A stretch of DNA of 10,334 nucleotides from Bacillota bacterium (GTDB taxonomy: Bacteria; Bacillota; Limnochordia; Limnochordales; ZCTH02-B6): assembly GCA_017578085.1 (NCBI GenBank), contig PKQR01000074.1, forward strand, positions 1-10,334, given 5' to 3'. Shown in pieces: positions 6,882 through 10,334 of the stretch. The notes under the pieces were generated by a model. The model did no database searches. It saw nothing but the letters and a program-made list of their open reading frames with translations, and was not told where the DNA came from. Numbering within the stretch: position 1 is the first letter of the stretch; each line of letters begins with the position of its first letter. A program made the position numbers and the translations under genes.

Positions 6882-6913
6882 TTGACAGACTATGGCAATT
6901 GCTCGTCAGAAAT
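6882..6913 (+). promoter_or_regulatory. Possible promoter for the acylase gene
   Basis: A perfect TTGACA (6882-6887) lies in a local AT-rich island (6871-6915) within a GC-rich background. It is 140 bases before the acylase start and after the stop of the ATPase gene. No good -10 lies at 16-18 bases; the nearest AT-rich candidate is around CAGAAAT (6907-6913). A palindrome GCAATTGC (6895-6902) falls between. The rest of the 188-base gap holds only short weak hairpins. Confidence 0.35.
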
Positions 6914-7026
6914 AGCGGTACGTCTGCACCGAAGCGCTGGGCCAGCTGGCGCCGGGCGGGAGCGGCCGCTGGCGGCCGCCTCGACCGCGGGCAGCTGAGC
7001 CATGAGGTGGGAGGAAAACGATACCC

Positions 7027-9669
7027 ATGCGCAGGCGTCCTGTGCCCGGCTTTCGGCCCCGTCGCCGCCGGCGCCCGTTGTTGCTCGTCCTGACTGTTCT
7101 CTTGGGCCTTCTGGTGGTCGGGGCAGTGGCTGTCGTCGGCACCGGCTACTGGTATTTGAGCCGCTCGGCACCGCCGCGCCAGGGTACCCTCTATCTCACA
7201 GGGCTAAAGAGCGAGGTGCGCGTCTACTGGGACGACCGCGGCATCCCCCACATCGAAGCCTCCAACCTGCAAGACCTGTTCTTTGCGCAAGGCTACATCA
7301 CCGCCCAGGACCGGATGTGGCAGATGGACCTCTTCCGGCGCATGGCCGCCGGCCGCCTGGCGGAGGTCGTGGGCGAGTCCATGCTGGACCAGGACCGCTT
7401 CTTCCGCACCCTGGGGTTCCAGCGGGCGGCGGAGGAAAGCATGGCGCAGGCGACCCCCGAGGCGCGGCTCATGGCGGAGGCCTATGCGGCGGGCGTGACC
7501 GCTTACATCGAGCAGGCGAAGGAGCGAGGCACGCTGCCCATCGAGTTTCGCCTGCTGGGCTACGTGCCCGAGCCGTGGCAGCCCACCGACTCGCTGCTCA
7601 TCGCCCGCCTGATGGCCTACTACCTCAGCCACAACTGGGAGGAAGAGATCTCCCGTTACATTGCCGGCGAGCGGCTCGGCTGGGACGTGCTGCACGAGTA
7701 CTTGCCCGATTACCCGGCCGACACTCCGGCCATCGTCGCGTGGCAGCCGCCCCGGCCGTCCGGCCAAGGGCAGGGTGCCGGTATGACCCCGGCTTCAAAC
7801 CAGGCGCCGGCTTCCGACCAGCCCCCGATGGCCGGGCAAGCTCCAGCGCAGGGCCAGCCGGAGAACAACCCTGTCCCGGCTCCAGAGCAGGCGCCCGCGG
7901 CGACGCCCGACTCCGGCCCGGCTCCTTCCGCCCCTTCCGCTCCTTTCGCCCCTTCCGCCCCGACCGGCGATGAGCCGCCCATCGACCCGGCGGTCGGTGC
8001 GACTGCGCCCCTGGCCCGCGTGCGGCTGGAGGACCTGGAGCGCCTCCTCCAGTTTGCGCCGCCGCCTTTCCTCGGCAGCAACAGCTGGGCCCTGAGCGGG
8101 CGGCGCACCGCCTCCGGCGGCGCGATGTTGGCCAACGATCCGCACATGCAGTTCGTGGTCCCCGCCCTGTGGCACCAGGTCCACCTGGTGCTCGAAGGCG
8201 ACCTGAACGTCATCGGCATCTCGGTCCCGGGCGTTCCGGGCGTCGTCTTTGGCCGCAACGAGCACATTGCGTGGGCCATCACGTCCCTCATGGCCGACAG
8301 CCAGGACCTGTTTATCGAGCGGCCCAACCCCAAGAACCCGAAAGAGTTTTTGTACAAAGGCGCCTATGAGCCAGCCCGGGTCCGGCAAGAGGTCATCTAC
8401 GTGGCCGGGCGGTCGGAGGCCGTCGTCATGGAGGTCCTGGAAACCCGGCACGGCGTGGTGCTCAACCCCGTCATCGACGAGGAGCCCGCCGACGTGCTCG
8501 CCCTCGCGTGGACGGCCCTTGGCCCCACCCGCGAGCTCAACGCACTGCTGCCCTTGATGCGGGCGCGGAACTTCGAGGACTTCGAACGGGCCGTCGACCT
8601 GTTCGACATGCCCGCGCTGAGCTTCCTGTACGCCGACGCCGCGGGCAACATCGGCTACAAGTCCTCCGGGCTCTTGCCCATCCGCCCGACGGGCGACGGC
8701 CTCGTGCCGCGCCCGGGCTGGACCGGCGAGTACGACTGGCTGGGGACGATCCCCAAGGACGAGCTGCCCCGCAGCTACAACCCGCCCGAGGGCTTCATCG
8801 TCGCCGCCAACAACCTGCCCGCCCGGGAGCCCTACCCCCACTACATCGGCGACAACTTTGACCCGTGGCGGGCGCACCGCATCCGCGAGGTCCTCGAGCA
8901 GGCCACCGGTTTCACCCTCGCGGACATGCAGGCGCTGCAGCTGGACATCGTCAACACCCACGCCCGGCGCACGCTGCCCAAGCTCTTGTCCGCCCTGGAA
9001 ACCGCCATCCGGGTCACCGGCGGGCCGCAAAACTTGAGCCCGGCCGAGCGGGACGCCCTCGCGATCTTGCAGGAGTGGAACTTTGTGGAAGACGCCGGGA
9101 GCCCGGCACCCCTGATCTGGCATCTGTGGCAGCGGGAGCTCAGGCGCACCATCGTGGACCGGGGCCTCGGCTTCAACCTCAAGGGCCAGGGCATCGTGGA
9201 CCACCTGTTTGCCGCGATGCCGCCCAGCGAACAGCAGCGGGTCGCCCTGGCCGCCTTCCGAGATGCGGTAGGCGCGGGCAGCATCCTGCAGGGCAGCGAT
9301 CCGAAGCTCTGGCAGTGGGGGCGCTGGCACCGCCTGACCGCCTATCATGCGGTAGGAGAGAACGTGCCGCTCTTGGGGCTCCTGTTTAACGTGGGCGAGT
9401 GGGCCATGAGCGGCAGCGACAAGACGCCGCAGGCCATGGGCTTTGACGACTCGACCGGACGGGTGCTCTACGGTGCCGCGTGGCGCACGGTGGTCGATCT
9501 CGGGACCGGCCGGGGCTGGGACATCCTGCTGCCGGGCAACTCGGGCCACCCCTTAAGCCCCCACTACCGCGACCAGGCCGAGCGGTGGCTCGCGGGGGAG
9601 CTGGCCGAGCAGCAGTGGCGCCCGGACCAATACCGGCGATCGGCCCTGCAGAGGCTCCTGCCGCAATGA
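7027..9669 (+). CDS. Penicillin acylase family Ntn hydrolase, membrane-anchored
   Basis: N-terminal-nucleophile amidase of the penicillin/acyl-homoserine-lactone acylase family (S45), cleaving amide bonds outside the cytoplasm; the substrate is unknown. The 880-residue precursor starts with an Arg-rich tail and a hydrophobic helix (about 17-41) without a clear signal-peptidase site, so a membrane anchor is likely. The alpha-chain region carries VYWDDRGIPHIEA and YITAQDRMWQMDLFRRMAAG. The autoprocessing site is GSNSWALSG, which makes Ser351 the new N-terminal nucleophile of the beta chain. His373 (NDPHMQF, beta position 23), the GRNEHIAWAITS block and Asn595 (AANNLP, beta 245) correspond to conserved active-site positions. 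Residues 240-318 are a Pro/Ala/Gln-rich insert ahead of the cleavage site, where related enzymes have a removable spacer. The start ATG has GGGAGG (7009-7014) 12 bases upstream. The small secreted protein follows after 113 bases. Confidence 0.93.
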   Translation: MRRRPVPGFRPRRRRRPLLLVLTVLLGLLVVGAVAVVGTGYWYLSRSAPPRQGTLYLTGLKSEVRVYWDDRGIPHIEASNLQDLFFAQGYITAQDRMWQMDLFRRMAAGRLAEVVGESMLDQDRFFRTLGFQRAAEESMAQATPEARLMAEAYAAGVTAYIEQAKERGTLPIEFRLLGYVPEPWQPTDSLLIARLMAYYLSHNWEEEISRYIAGERLGWDVLHEYLPDYPADTPAIVAWQPPRPSGQGQGAGMTPASNQAPASDQPPMAGQAPAQGQPENNPVPAPEQAPAATPDSGPAPSAPSAPFAPSAPTGDEPPIDPAVGATAPLARVRLEDLERLLQFAPPPFLGSNSWALSGRRTASGGAMLANDPHMQFVVPALWHQVHLVLEGDLNVIGISVPGVPGVVFGRNEHIAWAITSLMADSQDLFIERPNPKNPKEFLYKGAYEPARVRQEVIYVAGRSEAVVMEVLETRHGVVLNPVIDEEPADVLALAWTALGPTRELNALLPLMRARNFEDFERAVDLFDMPALSFLYADAAGNIGYKSSGLLPIRPTGDGLVPRPGWTGEYDWLGTIPKDELPRSYNPPEGFIVAANNLPAREPYPHYIGDNFDPWRAHRIREVLEQATGFTLADMQALQLDIVNTHARRTLPKLLSALETAIRVTGGPQNLSPAERDALAILQEWNFVEDAGSPAPLIWHLWQRELRRTIVDRGLGFNLKGQGIVDHLFAAMPPSEQQRVALAAFRDAVGAGSILQGSDPKLWQWGRWHRLTAYHAVGENVPLLGLLFNVGEWAMSGSDKTPQAMGFDDSTGRVLYGAAWRTVVDLGTGRGWDILLPGNSGHPLSPHYRDQAERWLAGELAEQQWRPDQYRRSALQRLLPQ
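7921..7956 (+). repeat. Imperfect 9-base tandem repeat in the acylase gene, four copies
   Basis: Four adjacent 9-mers read GCTCCTTCC, GCCCCTTCC, GCTCCTTTC and GCCCCTTCC. They are in frame and encode A-P-S, A-P-S, A-P-F, A-P-S (residues 299-310). They lie within the proline-rich insert of the acylase. Copy-number change by slippage would keep the frame. Confidence 0.8.
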
Positions 9670-9708
9670 TGGCAGGATTCGCCGGGCGAACCAGCGAACT
9701 GATGGATG

Positions 9709-9757
9709 GGTTCCGGACCGCGCCAACATTGGTCGCGCGGTGGGCAGCGTGTGAACC
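9709..9757 (+). promoter_or_regulatory. Nested inverted repeats upstream of the small secreted protein gene
   Basis: ACCGCGC (9717-9723) and GCGCGGT (9735-9741) form a 7-base stem with an 11-base loop. Around it, GGTTC (9709-9713) and GAACC (9753-9757) can form an outer stem. No T run follows, so this is not a typical terminator. It lies in the 113-base gap between the acylase and the next gene, just ahead of the GAGGAGG site. Function is unknown; it could be an mRNA processing or stability structure, or chance. Confidence 0.3.
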
Positions 9758-9782
9758 GGATTCCCATGAGGAGGATGACGCC

Positions 9783-10211
9783 ATGAGATTCTCCCGTTGG
9801 CTGGCTTGGGGATTGCTTGCTGCGCTGCTGGTGACTTTCGCGTGGCCCGCCGCCGCATCGGCCCAGACCGCAACGCCCGAAGAGGCGTGGGACGTGGTTT
9901 TCAGCGGTGTGGTCGTCCTGCGGGTGCGCTTCGGCATTGACGACCTGACGCCTCTGCAGCGGCAGCACCGGATCTACCAAAACCTGCGCGAGGCCGTGGA
10001 CAGGTTGGGTGCAGATCTTTCGCCCGACTTGGTCCAGGTGACCGAAGCGGACGGGGAAGTCTACCTGCAGCTGGGGCCCTACGTCATTACGGTCGTCGAT
10101 GAGGCCCACGCCCGCTACCAGCGGAGCACCCGCCAGGGCTTGGCGGCAATCTGGGCGGCCAACCTGCGCCGGGCCATTGAGCGCTATATCGAGGTCCACT
10201 CCAACATCTGA
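9783..10211 (+). CDS. Small secreted protein of unknown function
   Basis: A 142-residue protein with a clear Sec signal peptide: basic start (MRFSR), hydrophobic core at about 6-21, and an ASA|QT cleavage site after residue 27. The mature part has about 115 residues. GAGGAGG (9768-9774) ends 8 bases before the ATG, which fixes the start. The mature sequence begins with a beta-like stretch, VVFSGVVVLRVRFG. It continues with an amphipathic helix of the RQHRIYQNLREAVDRL type, a strand block LQLGPYVITVVDEAHA, and a final helix LAAIWAANLRRAIERYIE. From memory this pattern resembles the periplasmic domain found before MscS-type channels in some bacteria, but here no channel follows and the gene ends at a terminator. 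That resemblance is a weak inference; function is unassigned. It may share a transcript with the acylase upstream. Confidence 0.82.
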   Translation: MRFSRWLAWGLLAALLVTFAWPAAASAQTATPEEAWDVVFSGVVVLRVRFGIDDLTPLQRQHRIYQNLREAVDRLGADLSPDLVQVTEADGEVYLQLGPYVITVVDEAHARYQRSTRQGLAAIWAANLRRAIERYIEVHSNI

Positions 10212-10240
10212 TCGGCGTCCACAAGCGACGGTACTGTGGA

Positions 10241-10280
10241 ATGCCTGCACGCGCCGCGCGCGTGCAGGTATTCTTGTGCG
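10241..10280 (+). terminator. Rho-independent-type terminator
   Basis: CCTGCACGCGC (10244-10254) pairs perfectly with GCGCGTGCAGG (10258-10268) around a 3-base loop. Three further pairs at the base (10241-10243 with 10269-10271, one of them G-T) make a 14-pair stem. The downstream TATTCTTGT is only moderately T-rich. It lies 30 bases after the stop of the small secreted protein gene and probably ends the acylase transcript. Confidence 0.75.
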
Positions 10281-10296
10281 CGGCGTCCGGGAACTG

Positions 10297-10305
10297 TGAG
10301 ACAAT
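10297..10305 (+). promoter_or_regulatory. Possible extended -10 promoter for the gene at the right edge
   Basis: TGA-GACAAT is a TGn extended -10 with four of six matches to TATAAT. It lies just after the terminator and 24 bases before the next start codon. No convincing -35 is visible at standard spacing. Confidence 0.3.
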
Positions 10306-10328
10306 AGACCCGACGGAGGTGTGGCAGC

Positions 10329-10334
10329 ATGGCT
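10329..10334 (+). CDS. Start of the next gene, cut by the window edge
   Basis: Only ATG GCT (Met-Ala) is inside the window. GGAGGT (10315-10320) ends 8 bases upstream, at ideal spacing, and the preceding terminator and possible promoter support a new transcription unit. Nothing can be said about the product. Confidence 0.6.

Noticed and set aside
7002..7973. Plus-strand 323-codon frame overlapping the start of the acylase
   Set aside because: It is out of frame with the acylase, its Arg/Pro-rich product has no motif, and the acylase frame has a membrane helix and family blocks in the same bases.
7795..9549. Minus-strand open frame of 584 codons opposite the acylase
   Set aside because: It lies entirely antisense to a conserved acylase with intact catalytic residues. 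It has no recognisable motif and reflects GC-rich third-position bias.

Overview
The window is GC-rich bacterial DNA with tightly packed genes. Strong Shine-Dalgarno sites (GGAGG type), several GTG/TTG starts, a Bacillus-type endonuclease IV and a PgsB/PgsC/PgsW polyglutamate cassette suggest a high-GC, deep-branching member of the Bacillota (Symbiobacterium/Thermaerobacter/Limnochordia-like). This placement is an inference from gene content. I see no insertion sequence, prophage gene, CRISPR array, tRNA or rRNA, and it reads as ordinary chromosome.

Layout. (1) Bases 2-826, plus: the 3' part of an ABC-transporter ATPase of the PotA/FbpC type, cut by the window edge. (2) Bases 871-4760, minus: a four-gene cluster in the transcriptional order pgsB-pgsC-pgsW-nfo. 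The pgs genes overlap by 4 and 8 bases and nfo follows after 53 bases. An extended -10 promoter lies just upstream of pgsB. There is no pgsA/capA in view. (3) Bases 4761-4976: a divergent intergenic region that carries the pgsB promoter on one side and a hairpin-rich leader for a Gdx/SugE-type small multidrug resistance transporter on the other. (4) Bases 4977-6838, plus: gdx, then a DUF815-type AAA+ ATPase. (5) Bases 7027-10211, plus: an 880-residue membrane-anchored penicillin-acylase-family Ntn hydrolase with a Pro/Ala-rich insert just before its autoprocessing site. After it comes a small secreted protein that ends at a strong terminator hairpin. (6) Bases 10329-10334: the first two codons of another gene with its own Shine-Dalgarno site.

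How the genes relate. pgsB and pgsC encode the membrane ligase pair that polymerises glutamate through gamma-amide bonds, and PgsW is their usual third partner in cassettes of this type. nfo adds base-excision repair to the same apparent transcript. Gdx exports guanidinium, and its structured leader is the most interesting non-coding element because guanidine exporters are often under riboswitch control. The acylase and the small secreted protein act outside the cytoplasm and may share a transcript. No gene set here amounts to an obviously new multi-gene system. The points most worth checking are the gdx leader, the C-terminal extension of endonuclease IV, the proline-rich insert of the acylase, and the stand-alone secreted domain at the right end.
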